Counted from the first letter of the stretch, positions 33,001 to 46,843 are shown. The stretch is 64,000 bases of DNA from Clusia tigrina (GCA_920105625.2 OV050031.1:88421995-88485994); one strand, 5' to 3'. Made by a program: numbers and translations. The notes: a model not told the origin generated them from the letters alone.

Positions 33001-34342
33001 TTGGGGGGGTCTGCTGCCTTCTCTATGCTTATATCTACCCCTATCTGCCGCAGCCTGTGTCTCAGTCGGCGTCGCAGCCTCTGTCAGTGTCTCTGTAGGC
33101 GTCGCAGTCGCTGCCGCTGTCTTTTGTGGAGGTCTCCTTCCTTTTCTATGCCTGTATCTACGCCTATCTGCCTCAGCCTGCATCTCAGTAGGCGTCGCAG
33201 CCTCTGTCAGCGTCTCTGTATGCGTCTCAGTCGCAGCCGCTGTCGATTGGGGGGTCTGCTGCCTTCTCTATGCCTATGTCTACCCTTATCTTCCTCAGTT
33301 GGCGTCTCAGTCTGCGTCCCAGCCTCTGTCAGCATCTCTGTAGGCGTCTCAGTCGCTGCCGCGGCCGATTGGGGGGTCTGCTGCTTTCTCTATGCCTATA
33401 TCTACTCCTATCTGCCTCAGTGAACTTCTCAGTCGGCGTCGCAGCCTCTGTCAGCGTTTCTGTAAGCGTCTCAGTAGGAGTCGCTGTCGATTGGGAGGTC
33501 TGCTGAAATCTCTTTTCCTATATCTACCCCTATCTGCCGCAGTCGGCGTCGCAGCCTCTTTCAGCGTATCTGTAGGCGTCTCAGTCGCTGTCGCTGTCTT
33601 TTGGGGAGGTCTGCTGCCTTCTCTATGCCAATATCTGCCCCTACCTGCCTCAATCGGCGTCTAAGTCAGCGTCGCAGCTTCTGTCAGCATCTCTGTGGGC
33701 GTCTCAATCGCTGCCGCTGTCGATTGGGTGATCTGCTGCCTTCTCTATGCCTATATCTACCCCTATCTGCCTCAGTCGGCGTCGCAGCCTCTGTCAGCGT
33801 CTCTGTAGGCGTCTCAGTCGCTGCCGCTGTCGATTGGGGTATCTGGTGCCTTCTCTATGTGTATATCTACCCCTATCTGCCGCAGTCTGCGTCTCAGTCG
33901 GCGTCGCAGCCTCTGTCAGCGTCTCTGTAGGCGTCGCAGTCGCTGCCGCTGTCGATTGGGGAGGTCTGCTTCCTTCTCTATGCCTATATCTACCCCTATC
34001 TGCCTCAGCCTGCTTCTCAGTCGGCGTCAAGCCTCTGTCAGCGTCTCTGTAGGCGTCTCAGTCGCTGCCGCTGTCGATTGGGGGGGACTGCTGCCTGCTC
34101 TATGCCTATATCTACCCCTATCTGCCTCAGTCGGCGTCGCAGCCTCTGTCAGCGTTTCTGTAGGTGTCTCAGTTGCTGTCGCTGTCGATTGGGGAGTCTC
34201 CTGCCTTCTCTATGCTTATATCTACCCCTATCTGCCGCAGTCTGTGTCTCAGTCGGCGTCGAAGCCTCTTTCAGCGACTCTGTAGGCGCCTCAGTCGCTG
34301 CCGCTATCGATTGGGGGGTCTGCTGCCTTCTATATGCCAATA
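32971..34342 (+). repeat. 1.37-kb block, copy 2 (offset 8,822)
   Basis: Second copy of 24,150-25,520. It runs directly into a copy of the 25.6-kb block family (34,203-35,370), so the two families overlap at their joint in both places. Confidence 0.88.
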
Positions 34343-35370
34343 TCTACACCTATCTGCCTCAGTCGGCGTCGCAGCCTCTGTCAGCGTTTCTGTAGGTGTC
34401 TCAGTTGCTGCCGCTGTCGATTGGGGGGTCTCCTGCCTTCTCTATGCTTATATCCACCCCTATCTGCGGCAGGCGGCGTCTCAGTCGGCGTCGCAGCCTC
34501 TGTCAGCATCTCGGTAGGCGTCTCAGGCGGTGTTGCTGTCTATTGGGGGGTATGCTGCCTGCTCTATGCCAATATTTAGCCCTATCTGCCTCAGTCGGCG
34601 TTTCAGTCGGCGTCGCAGCCTCTGTCAGCGTCTCTGTAGGCGTCTCAGTCGTTGCCGCTGTCGATTGGTGGGGTCTGCTGCCTTCTCTATGCCAATATCT
34701 ACCCCTATCTGCCTCAGTCGGCGTCTCAGTTGGCGTCGCAGCCTCTGTCAGCGTCTCTGTAGGCATCTCAGGCGGTGTTGCTGTCTGTTGGGAGGTCTGC
34801 TGCCTTCTTTATGCTAATATCTAGCCCTATCTGCCTCAGTCGGCGTCTCAGTCGGCGTCGCAGCCTCTGTCAGCGTCTCTGTAGGTGTCTCAGTCGCTGC
34901 CGCTGTCGATTGGCGGGGTCTGCTGCCTTCTCTATGCCAATATCTACCCCTATCTGCGGCAGGCGGCGTCTCAGTCGGCGTCGCAGCCTCTGTCAGCGTC
35001 TCGATAGGCGTCTCAGGCGGTGTTGCTGTCTATTGGGGGGTCTGCTGCCTTCTTTATGCTAATATCTAGCTCTATCTGCCTCAGTCGGCGTCTCAGTCGG
35101 CGTCGCAGCCTCTGTCAGCGGCTCTGTAAGTGTTTTAGTCGCTGCCGTTTTCGATTGGGCGGTCTGCTGTCTTCTCTATGCCTATATCTACCCCTATCTG
35201 CCTCAGTCGGCGTCGCAGCCTCTGTCGGCGTTTCTGTAGGTGTCTCAGTTGCTGCCACTGTCGATTGGGGAGTCTCCTGCCTTCTCTATGCTTATATCTA
35301 CCTCTATCTGCCTCAGTCGGCTTCTCAGTCGGCGTCTCAGCCTCTGTCAGTGACTCTGTAGGCGTCTCAG
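34203..35370 (+). repeat. 1.2-kb block, copy 3 of 3
   Basis: Third copy, at an offset of 6,313 bp from copy 2. It ends at the CAGTGACTCTGTAGGCG monomer, after which it joins a different block. Confidence 0.87.
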
Positions 35371-35759
35371 TAGGTGCCGCTGTCGATTGGGAGGTCTGCT
35401 GAAATCTCTATTCCTATATCTTCCCCTATCTGCCGCAGTCGGCGTCGCAGCTTCTGTAAGCGTCTCTGTAGGCGTCTCAGTCGCTGCCGCTGTCGATTGG
35501 GTGGTCTGCTGTCTTCTCTATGCCTATATCTACCTCTATCTGCCTCAGTCGGCTTCTCAGTCGGCGTCTCAGCCTCTGTCAGTGACTCTGTATGCGTCTC
35601 AGTCGCTGCCGCTGTCGATTGGGGTATCTGGTGCCTTCTCTATGCCAATATCTACCCCTATCTGCCTCAATCGGCGTCTCAGTCAGCGTCGCAGCTTCTG
35701 TAAGCGTCTCTGTAGGCGTCTCAGTCGCTTCCGCTGTCGATTGGGTGGTCTGCTGCCTT

Positions 35760-36580
35760 CTCTATGCCTATATCTACCCCTATCTGCCTCAGTCGGCGTC
35801 GCAGTTTCTGTCAGAGTTTTTGTAGGTGTCTCAGTTGCTGCCGCTGTCGATTGGGGGGTCTGCTGTCATCTCTATGCTTATATCTACCCCTATCTGCGGC
35901 AGCCTGTGTCTCAGTCGGCGTCGCAGCCTCTGTCAGTGTCTCTGTAGGCATCGCAGTCGCTGCCGCTGTCTTTTGGGGAGGTCTGCTTCCTTTTCTATGC
36001 CTATATCTACCCCTATCTGCGGCAGCCTGTGTCTAGTCGGCGTCGCAGCCTCTGTCAGTGTCTCTGTAGCCGTCGCAGTCGCTGCCGCTGTCTTTTGGGG
36101 AGGTCTGCTTCCTTTTCTATGCCTATATCTACGCCTATCTGCCTCAGCCTGCGTCTCAGTAGGCGTCGCAGCCTCTGTCAGCGTCTCTGTATGCGTCTCA
36201 GTCGCTGCCGCTGCCGATTGGGGGGACTGCTGCCTTCTCTATGCCTATGTCTACCCTTATCTGCCTCAGTTGGCGTCTCAGTCGGCGTCCCAGCCTCTGC
36301 CAGCATCTCTGTAGGCGTTTCGGTCGCTGCCGCGGCCGATTGGGGGGTCTGCTGCCTTCTCTATGCCTATATCTACTCCTATCTGCCTCAGTGAACTTCT
36401 CAGTCGGCGTCGCAGCCTCTATCTGCGTCTCTGTAGGAGTCTCAGTCGTTGCCGCTGTCGATTGGGGGGTCTGCTGCCTTCTCTATGCCTATGTCTACCC
36501 TTTTCTGCCTCAGTCGGCGTCTCAGTCGGCGTCCCAGCCTCTGCCAGCATCTCTGTAGGCGTCTCAGTCGCTGCCGCGGC
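35760..36580 (+). repeat. 0.8-kb block, copy 1 (offset 1,782)
   Basis: Matches 37,542-38,361. Both copies share a 1-nt deletion that gives CCTGTGTCTAGTCGGCG (near 36,030 and 37,812), a clear mark of common origin. Confidence 0.85.
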
Positions 36581-37632
36581 CGATTGGGGGCTGCTGCCTT
36601 CTCTATGCTTATATCTACTCCTATCTGCCTCAGTGAACTTCTCAGTCGGCGTCGCAGCCTCTGTCAGCGTTTCTGTAGGCATCTCAGTAGGTGCCGCTGT
36701 CGTTTGGGAGGTCTGCTGAAAACTCTATTCCTATATCTACCCCTATCTGCCGCAGTCGGCGTCGCAGTTTCTGTAAGCGTCTCTGTAGGCGTCTCAGTCG
36801 CTGCCGCTGTCGATTGGGTGGTCTGCTGCCTTCTCTATGCCTATATCTACCCCTATCTGCCTCAGTCGGCGTCGCAGCCTCTGTCAGAGTTTTTGTAGGT
36901 GTCTCAGTTGCTGCCGCTGTCGATTGGGGGGTCTGCTGCCTTCTCTATGCTTATATCTACCCCTATCTGCGGCAGCCTGTGTCTCAGTCCGCGTCGCAGC
37001 CTCTGTCAGTGTCTCTGTAGACGTCGCAGTCGCTGCCGCTGTCTTTTGGGGAGGTCTGCTTCCTTTTCTATGCCTATATCTACCCCTATCTGCGTCAGCC
37101 TGCGTCTCAGTAGGCGTCGCAGCCTCTTTCAGCGTCTCTGTATGCGTCTCAGTCGCTGCCTCTGTCGATTGGGGGGTCTGCTGCCTTCTCTATGCCTATG
37201 TCTACCCTTATCTGCCTCAGTCGGCGTCTCAGTCGGCGTCCCAGCCTCTGCCAGCATCTCTGTAGGCGTCTCAGTCGCTGCCGCGGCCGATTGGGGGGTC
37301 TGCTGCCTTCTCTATGCCTATATCTACTCCTATCTGCCTCAGTGAACTTCTCAGTCGGCGTCGCAGCCTCTATCTGCGTCTCTGTAGGAGTCTCAGTCGT
37401 TGCCGCTGTCGATTGGGAGGTCTGCTGAAAACTCTATTCCTATATCTACCCCTATCTGCCGCAGTCGGCGTCGCAGCTTCTGTAGGCGTCTCTGTAGGCG
37501 TCTCAGTCGCTGCCGCTGTCGATTGGGTGGTCTGCTGCCTTTTCTATGCCTATATCTATCCCTATCTGCCTCAGTCGGCGTCGCAGCCTCTGTCAGAGTT
37601 TTTGTAGGTGTCTCAGTTGCTGCCGCTGTCGA
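36172..37632 (+). repeat. 1.46-kb block, copy 2 (offset 4,632)
   Basis: Second copy of 31,540-33,000. Its first part also belongs to the 1,782-bp family below, so two duplication events overlap here. Confidence 0.87.
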
Positions 37633-38361
37633 TTGGGGGGTCTGCTGTCGTCTATATGCTTATATCTACCCCTATCTGCGGCAGCCTGTGTCTCAGTCGG
37701 CGTCGCAGCCTCTGTCAGTGTCTCTGTAGGCGTCGCAGTCGCTGCCGCTGTCTTTTGGGGAGGTCTGCTTCCTTTTCTATGCCTATATCTACCCCTATCT
37801 GCGGCAGCCTGTGTCTAGTCGGCGTCGCAGCCTCTGTCAGTGTCTCTGTAGCCGTCGCAGTCGCTGCCGCTGTCTTTTGGGGAGGTCTGCTTCCTTTTCT
37901 ATGCCTATATCTACGCCTATCTGCCTCAGCCTGCGTCTCAGTAGGCGTCGCAGCCTCTGTCAGCGTTTCTGTATGCGTCTCAGTCGCTGCCGCTGCCGAT
38001 TGGGGGGACTGCTGCTTCTCTATGCCTATGTCTACCCTTATCTGCCTCAGTCGGCGTCTCAGTCGGCGTCCCAGCCTCTGCCAGCATCTCTGTAGACGTT
38101 TCGGTCGCTGCCGTGGCCGATTGGGGGGTCTGCTGCCTTCTCTATGCCTATATCTACTCCTATCTGCCTCAGTGAACTTCTCAGTCGGCGTCGCAGCCTC
38201 TATCTGCGTCTCTGTAGGAGTCTCAGTCGTTGCCGCTGTCGATTGGGGGGTCTGCTGCCTTCTCTATGCCTATGTCTACCCTTTTCTGCCTCAGTCGGCG
38301 TCTCAGTCGGCGTCCCAGCCTCTGCCAGCATCTCTGTAGGCGTCTCAGTCGCTGCCGCGGC
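37542..38361 (+). repeat. 0.8-kb block, copy 2 (offset 1,782)
   Basis: Second copy of 35,760-36,580, with a private 1-nt loss near 38,012 (CTGCTGCTTCTC). Confidence 0.85.
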
Positions 38362-41339
38362 CGATTGGGGGGTCTGCTGCCTTCTCTATGCTTATATCTA
38401 CTCCTATCTGCCTCAGTGAACTTCTCAGTCGGCGTCGCAGCCTCTGTCAGCGTTTCTGTAGGCGTCTCAGTAGGTGCCGCTGTCGTTTGGGAGGTCTGCT
38501 GAAAATTCTATTCCTATATCTACCCCTATCTGCCGCAGTCGGCGTCGCAGCTTCTGTAAGCGTCTCTGTAGGCGTCTCAGTCGCTGCCGCTGTCGATTGG
38601 GTGGTGTGCTGCCTTCTCTATGCCTATATCTACCCCTATCTGCGGCAGCCTGTGTCTCAGTCGGCGTCGCAGCCTCTGTCGGTGTCTCTGTAGGCGTCAC
38701 AGTCGCTGCCGCTGTCTTTTGGGGAGGTCTGCTTCCTTTTCTATGCCTAAATCTACCCCTATCTGCGTCAGCCTGCGTCTCAGTAGGCGTCGCAGCCTCT
38801 GTCAGCGTCTCTGTATGCGTCTCAGTCGCTGCCTCTGTCGAATGGGGGTTCTGCTGCCTTCTCTATGCCTATGTCTACCCTTATCTGCCTCAGTCGGCGT
38901 CTCAGTCGGCGTCCCAGCCTCTGCCAGCATCTCTGTAGGCGTCTCAGTCGCTGCCGCGGACGATTGGGGGGTCTGCTGCCTTCTCTATGCCTATATCTAC
39001 TCCTATCTGCCTCAGTGAACTTCTCAGTCGGCGTCGCAGCCTCTCTGCGTCTATCTGCGTCTCTGTAGGAGTCTCAGTCGTTGCCGCTGTCGATTGGGAG
39101 TCTGCTGCCTTCTCCATGCCAATATCTACCCCTATCTGCCTCAATCGGCGTCTCAGTCAGCGTCGCAGCTTCTGTCAGCGTCTCTCTAGGCGTCTCAGTC
39201 GCTGCCGCTGTCGATTGGGTGGTCTGCTGCCTTCTCTATGCCTATATCTACCCCTATCTGCCTCAGTCGGAGTCGCAGTCTCTGTCAGCGTTTCTGTAGG
39301 TGTCTCAGTTGCTGCCGCTGTCGATTGGGGGGTCTGCTGCCTTCTCTATGCTTATATCTACCCCTATCTGCCGCAGTCTGTGTCTCAGTCGGCGTCGAAG
39401 CCTCTTTCAGCGTCTCTGTAGGCGCCTCAGTCGCTGCCGCTATCGATTGGAAGGTCTGCTGCCTCCTATATGCCAATATCTACCCCTATCTGCCTCAGTC
39501 GGCGTCGCAGCCTCTGTCAGCATCTCTGTAGGCATCTCAGTCGCTGCCGCTGTCGATTGGGGTATCTGGTGCCTTCTCTATGCCAATATCTACCCCTATC
39601 TGCCTCAATCGGCGTATCAGTCAACGTCGCAGCTTCTGTCAGCGTCTCTGTAGGCATCTCAGTCGCTGCCGCTGTCGATTGGGTGGTCTGCTGCCTTCTC
39701 TATGCCTATATCTACCCCTATCTGCCTCAGTCGGCGTCGCAGCCTCTGCCAGCGTTTCTGTAGGTGTCTCAGTTGCTGCCGCTGTCGATTGGGGGGTCTG
39801 CTGCCTTCTCTATGCTTATATCTACCCCTATCTGTCGTAGTCTGTGTCTCAGTCGGCGTCGCAACCTCTGTCAGCGTCTCTGTAAGCGTCGCAGTCGCTG
39901 CCGCTGTCTTTTGGGGAGGTCTGCTTCCTTTTCTATGCCTATATCTACCCCTATCAGCCTCAGCCTGCGTCTCAGTAGGCGTCGCAGCCCCTGTCAGCGT
40001 CTCTGTATGCGTCTCAGCCGCTGCCGCTGTCGATTGGGGGGTCTGCTGCCTTCTCTATGCCTATACCTACCCCTATCTACCTCAGTCGGGGTCTCAATCG
40101 GCGTCCCAGCCTCTGTCAGCATCTCTGTAGGCACCTCAGTCGCTGCCGCGGCCGATTGGGAGTCTGCTGCCTTCTCTATGCCTATATCTACTCCTATCTG
40201 CCTCAGTGAACTTCTCAGTCGGCGTCGCAGCCTCTGTCAGCGTTTCTGTAGGCTTCTCAGTCGCTGCCGCTGTTGATTGGGAGGTCTGCGGAAATCTCTA
40301 TTCCTATATCTACCCCTATCTGCCGCAGTCGGCGTCGCAGCCTCTGACAGCGTATCTGTAGGCGTCTCAGTCGCTTTCGCTGTCGATTGGCGGGGTCTGC
40401 TGCCTTCTCTATGCCAAAATCTAACCCTATCTGCCTCAGTCGGCGTCTCAGTCGGCGTCGAAGCCTCTTTCAGCGTCTCTGTAGGCGCCTCAGTCGCTGC
40501 CGCTATCGACTGGGGGGTTTGCTGCCTTCTCTATGCCAATATCTACCCCTATCTGCCTCAGTCGGCGTCGCAGCTTCTGTCAGCAACTCTGTGAGCGTCT
40601 CAGTCGCTGCCGCTGTCGATTGGCGTATCTGGTGCCTTCTCTATGCGTATATCTACCCCTATCAGCCTCAGTCGGCGTCTCAGTCGGCGTCCCAGCCTCT
40701 GTCAGCATCTCTGTAGGCGTCTCAGTAACTGCCGCGGCCGTTTGCGGGGTCTGCTGCTTTCTCTATTCCTATATCTACCCCTATCAGCCTCAGTCGGCGT
40801 GTCAGTCGGCGTCTCAGTCGGCGTCCCAGCCTCTGTCAGCGTCTCTGTAGGCGCCTCAGTCGCTGCCGCTATCGATTGGGGCGTGTGCTACCTTCTCTAT
40901 GCCAATATCTACCCCTATCTGCCTCAGTCGGCGTCGCAGCCTCTGTCAGCATCTCTGTAGGCGTCTCAGTCACTGCCAGTCCCGATTGGGGGGTCTGCTG
41001 CCTTCGCTATTCCTATATCTACCCCTATGAGCCTCAGTCGGCGTCTCAGTCGGCGTCCCAGCCTCTGTCAGCATCTCTGTAGGCGTCTCAGTCGCTGCCG
41101 CGGCCGATTGGAAGGCCTGCTGCGTTCTCTATGCCTATATCTACCCCTATCTGCCTCAGTGAACTTCTCAGTCGGCGTCGCAGCCTCTGTCAGCGTTTCC
41201 GTAGGCGTCTCAGTCGCTGCCGCTGTCGATTGGGAGGTCTGCTGAAATCTCTATTCCTATATCTACCCCTACCTGCCACAGTCGGCGTCGCAGCCTCTGT
41301 CAGCGTATCTGTAGGCGTCTCAGTCGCTGTCGCTGTCGA

Positions 41340-42747
41340 TTGGCGGGGTCTGCTGCCTTCTCTATGCCTATATCTACCCCTATCTGCCTCACACTGCTTC
41401 TCAGTCAGCGCCGCAGCCTCTGTCAGCATATCTGTGGGCGTCTCAGTCGCTGCCGCTGTCGATTGGGGAGTCTGCTGCCTTCTCTATGCCAATATCTTCC
41501 CCTACCTGCCTCAGTCGGTGTCTCAGTCGGCGTCCCAGCCTCTGTCAGCATTTCTGTAGGCGTCTCAGTCGCTGACGCGGCCGATTGGGGGGTCTGCTGC
41601 CTTCTCTATGCCTCTATCCACCCCTATCTGCCTCAGTGAACTTCTCAGTCGGCGTCGCAGCCTCTGTCAGCGTTTCTGTAGGCGTCTCAGTCGCTGCCGC
41701 TGTCGATTGAGAGGTCTGCTGAAATCTCTATTCCTTTATCTATCCCTATCTGCCGCAGTCGGCGTCGCAGCCTCTGTCAGCGTATCTGTAGGCGTCTCAG
41801 TCGCTGCCGCGGCCGATTGGGGGGTCTGCTGCCTTCTCTATGCCTATATCTACCCCTATCTGCCTCAGTGAACTTCTCAGTCGGCGTCGCAACCTCTGTC
41901 AGCGTTTCTGTAGGCGTCTCAGTCGCTGTCGATTGGCGGGGTCTGCTGCCTTCTCTATGCCAATATCTAACCCTATCTGCCTCAGTCGGCGTCGAAGCCT
42001 CTTTCAGCGTCTCTGTAGGCGTCTCAGTCGCTGTCGCTGTCGATTGGCGGGGTCTGCTGCCTTTTCTATGCCTATATCTACCCCTATCTGCCTCACACTG
42101 CTTCTCAGTCAGCGCCGCAGCCTCTGTCAGCATATCTGTGGGCGTCTCAGTCGCTGCCGCTGTCGATTGGGGAGTCTGCTGCCTTCTCTATGCCTATATC
42201 TTCCCCTACCTGCCTCAGTCGGTGTCTCAGTCGGCGTCCCAGCCTCTGTCAGCATCTCTGTAGGCGTCTCAGTCGCTGCCGCGGCCGATTGGGGGGTCTG
42301 CTGCCTTCTCTATGCCTATATCCACCCCTATCTGCCTCAGTGAACTTCTCAGTCGGCGTCGCAGCCTCTGTCAGCGTTTCTGTAGGCGTCTCAGTCGCTG
42401 CCGCTGTCGATTGGGAGGTCTGCTGAAATCTCTATTCCTTTATCTATCCCTATCTGCCGCAGTCGGCGTCGCAGCCTCTGTCAGCGTATCTGTAGGCGTC
42501 TAAGTCGCTGCCGCGGCCGATTGGGGGGTCTGCTGCCTTCTCTATGCCTATATCTACCCCTATCTGCCTCAGTGAACTTCTCAGTCGGCGTCGCAACCTC
42601 TGTCAGCGTTTCTGTAGGCGTCTCAGTCGCTGTCGATTGGCGGGGTCTGCTGCCTTCTCGATGCCAATATCTAACCCTATCTGCCTCAGTCGGCGTCGAA
42701 GCCTCTTTCAGCGTCTCTGTAGGCGTCTCAGTCGCTGTCGCTGTCGA
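41340..42747 (+). repeat. Tandem pair with 704-bp period
   Basis: Copy 1 is 41,340-42,043 and copy 2 is 42,044-42,747; a third, more diverged start follows at 42,748. Both begin with a GATTGGCGGGG monomer and share CTGCCTCACACTGCTTCTCAG-type sequence and TATCTGTGGGCG. The period is close to six monomers, one of them short. Confidence 0.83.
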
Positions 42748-45570
42748 TTGGCGGGGTCTGCTGCCTTTTCTATGCCTATATCTACCCCTATCTGCCTCAG
42801 CCTGCTTCTCAGTCGGCGTCGCAGCCTCTGTCAGCGTCTCTGTAGGCGTCTCAGTCGTTGCCGCTGTCGATTGGTGTTGTCTGCTGCCTTCTCTATGCCA
42901 ATATCTACCCCTATCTGCCTCAGTCGGCGTCTCAGTTGGCGTCGCAGCCTCTGTCAGCATCTCTGTAGGCATCTCAGGCGGTGTTGCTGTCTGTTGGGAG
43001 GTCTGCGGCCTTCTCTATGCTAATATCTAGCCCTATCTGCCTCAGTCGCCGTCTCAGTCGGTGTCGTAGCCTCTGTCAGCGTCTCTGTAGGTGTCTCAGT
43101 CGCTGCCGCTGTCGAATGGCGGTGTCTGCTGCCTCCTCTATGCCAATATCTACCCCTCTCTGCCTCAGTCGGCATGTTAGTCGGCGTCTCAGTCGGCGTC
43201 GCAGCCACTGTCAGTGCCTCTGTAGGTGTTTCAGTCGCTGCCGCTTTCGATTGGGGGGTCTGCTGCCTTCTCTATGCCTATATCTACCCCTATCTGCGTC
43301 AGTCGGCTTCTCAGTCGGCGTCAATGCCACTGTTGGCGTCTCTGTAGGCTTCTCAGTCGCTGCCGCTATCGATTTGGGGGGGTCTTCTGCCTTCTCTATT
43401 CCTATATCTACCCCTATCAGCCTCAGTCGGCGTCTCAGTTGGTGTCGCAGCCTCTGTCTGCGTCTTTATAGGAGTCTCAGTCGTTGCCGCTGTCGATTGG
43501 GAGTCTGCTGCCTTCTCCATGCTTATATCTACCTCTGTCTGCCTCAGTCGGCTTCTCAGTCGGCGTCTCAGCCTCTGTCAGTGACCATGTAGGCGCGTCA
43601 GTCGCTGTTGCTGTCGATTGGGGGGTCTGCTGCCTTCTCTATGCTTATATCTACCCCTATCTGCCGCAGTCTGTGTCTCAGTCGGCGTCGAAGCCTCTTT
43701 CAGCGTCTCTGTAGGCGCCTCAGTCGCTTCCGCTATCGATTGGGGGGTCTGCTGCCTTCTATATGCCAATATCTGCCCCTAACTGCCTCAGTCGTCGTCG
43801 CAGCCTCTGTCAGCATCTCTGTAGGCGTCTCAGTCGCTGCCGCTGTCGATTGGGGTATCTGGTGCCTTCTCTATGCCAATATCTACCCATATCTGCCTCA
43901 ATCGGCGTCGCAGTCAGCTTCGCAGCTTCTGTCAGCGTCTCTGTAGGCTTCTCAGTCGCTGCCGCTGTCGATTGGGTGATCTGCTGCCTTCTCTATGCCT
44001 ATATCTACCCCTATCTGCCTCAGTCAGCGTCGCAGCGTCTGTCAGCGTTCATGTAGGTGTCTCAGTTGCTGCCGCTGTCGATTGGGGGGTCTGCTGCCTT
44101 CTCTATGCTTATATCTACCCCTATCTGCCGCAGTCTGTGTCTCAGTCGGCGTCGCAGCCTCTGTCAGCGTCGCTGTAGGAGTCGCAGTCGCTGCCGCTGT
44201 CTTTTCGGGAGGTCTGCTTCCTTATCTATGCCTATATCTACCCCTATCTGCCTCAGCCTGCGTCTCAGTAGGCGTCGCAGCCTCTGTCAGCGTCTGTGTA
44301 TGCGTCTCAGTCGCTGCCGCTGTCGATTGGGGGGTCTGCTGCCTTCTCTATGCCTATATCTACCCTTATCTGCCTCAGTCGGCGTCCCAGCCTCTGTCAG
44401 CATCTCTGTAGGCGTCTCAGTCGCTGCCGCGGCCGATTGGAGGGTCTGCTGCCTTCTATATGCCTATATCTACCCCTATTTGCGGCAGGCTGCGTCTCAG
44501 TCGGCGTCGCAGCCTCTGTCAGCGTCTCGGTAGGTGTCTCAGGCGGTGTTGCTGTCTATTGGGGGGTCTGCTGCCTGCTCTATGCCAATATTTAGCCCTA
44601 TCTGCCTCAGTCGGCGTGTCAGTCGGCGTCGCAGCCTCTGTCAGCATCTCTGTAGGCGTCTCAGTCGTTGCCGCTGTCGATTGGTGGGGTCTGCTGCCTT
44701 CTCTATGCCAATATCTACCCCTATCTGCCTCAGTCGGCGTCTCAGTTGGCGTCTCAGTCGGCGTCGCAGCCTCTGTCAGCTGCTCTGTAGGTGTTTCAGT
44801 TGCTGCCGCTTTCGATTGGGCGGTCTGCTGCCTTCTCTATGCCTATATCTACCCCTATCTGCCTCAGTCGGCTTCTCAGTCGGCGTCGCAGCCACTGTTG
44901 GCGTCATAGTAGGCTTCTCAGTCGCTGCCGCTGTCGATTTGGGGGGTCTGCTATCTTCTCTATTCCAATATCTACCCCTATCAGCCTCAGTTGGCGTCTC
45001 AGTCGGCGTCGCAGCCTCTGTCTGCGTCTCTGTAGAAGTCTCAGTCGTTGCCGCTGTCGATTGGGAGTCTGCTGCCTTCTCCATGCTTATATCTACCTCT
45101 ATCTGCCTCAGTCGGCTTCTCAGTCGGCGTCTCAGCCTCTGTCAGTGACTCTGTATGCGTGTCAGTCGCTTTTGCTGTCGATTGGGTGGTCTGCTGCCTT
45201 CTCTATGTCAATATCTACCCCTATCTGCCTCAATCGGCGTCTCAGTAAGTGTCGCAGCTTCTGTCGACGTCTCTGTAGGCGTCTCAGTCGCTGCCGCTGT
45301 CGATTGGGTGGTCTGCTGCCTTCTCTATGCCTATATCTACCCCTATCTGCCTCAGTCGGCGTCGCAGCCTCTGTCAGCGTTTCTGTTGGTGTCTCAGTTG
45401 CTGCCGCTGTCGATTGGGGGAGTCTCCTGCCTTCTCTATGCTTATATCTACCCCTATCTGCCGCAGTCTGTGTCTCAGTCGGCGTCGAAGCCCCTTTCAG
45501 CGTCTCTGTAGGCGTCTCAGTCGCTGCCGCTGTCGATAGGGGGTCTGCTGCCTTCTCTATGCCTATATCT

Positions 45571-46843
45571 ACCCCTATCTGCTTCAGTCGGCGTCTCAGT
45601 CTGCGTCCCAGCCGCTGTCAACGCTTCTGTAGGCGTCTCAGTAGGAGCCGCTGTCGATTGGGAGGTCTGCTGAAATCTCTATTCCTACATCTACCCCTAT
45701 CTGCCGCAGTCGGCGTCGCAGCCTCTTTCAGCGTCTCTGTAGGCGCCTCAGTCGCTGCCGCTTTCGATTGGGGAGTTTGCTGCCTTGTCTATGCCTATAT
45801 CTACGCCTATCTGCCTCAGTCGGCGTCGCAGCCTCTGTCAGCGATTTTGTAGGTGTCTCAGTTGCTGCCGCTGTCGATTGGGTGGTCTGCTGCCTTCTCT
45901 ATGCTTATATCTACCCCTATCTGCCGCATCCTGTGTCTCAGTCGGCGTCGCAACCTCTGTCAGTATCTCTGTAGGCGTCGCAGTCGCTGCCGCTGTCTTT
46001 TGGGGAGGTCTGCTTCCTTATCTATGCCTATATCTACGCCTATCTGCCTCAGCCTGCGTCTCAGTAGGCGTCGCAGCCTCTGTCAACGTATCTGTATGCG
46101 TCTCAGTCGCTGCCGCTGTCGATTGGGAGGTCCGCTGAAATCTCTATTCCTTTATCTACCCCTATCTGCCGCAGTCGGCGTCGCAGCCTCTGTCAGCGTA
46201 TCTGTAGGCGTCTCAGTCGCTGGCGCTGTCGATTGGCGGGGTCTGCTGCCTTCTCTATGCCAATATCTAACCCTATCTGCCTCAGTCGGCGTCGAAACCT
46301 CTTTCAGCGTCTCTGTAGGCGCCTCAGTCGCTGCCGCGGCCGACTGGGGGGTTTGCTGCCTTCTCTATGCCAATATCTACCCCTATCTGCCTCAGTCGGC
46401 GTCGCAGCCTCTGTCAGCGTCTCTGTAGGCGTCTCAGTCGCTGCCGCTGTCGATTGGGGTATCTGATGCCTTCTCTATACGTATATCTACCCCTATCTGC
46501 CGCAGTCTGCGTCTCAGTCGGCGTCGCAGCCTCTGTCAACGTCTCTGTAGGCGTCTCAGTCGCTGCCGCTGTCGATTCGGGGGTCTGCTGCCTCCTCTAT
46601 GCCTATATCTACCCCTATCTGGCTCAGTCGGCTTCGCAGCCTCTGTCAGCGGCTCTGTAGGTGTTTCAGTTGCTGCCGCTTTCGATTGGGCGGTCTGCTG
46701 CCTTCTCTATGCCTATATCTACCCCTATCTGCCTCAGTCGGCTTCTCAGTCGGCGTCGCAGCCACTGTTGGCGTCTCAGTAGGCTTCTCAGTCGCTGCCG
46801 CTGTCGATTTGGGGGGTCTGCTATCTTCTCTATTCCAATATCT
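45571..46843 (+). repeat. 1,273-bp tandem block, copy 1
   Basis: Directly followed by a second copy (46,844 to about 48,124) with almost no differences over the full period. Markers: CCCAGCCGCTGTCAACGC, CTATTCCTACATC, CAGCGATTTTGTAGG, CCGCATCCTGTGTC and ATCTGATGCC. Confidence 0.92.
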
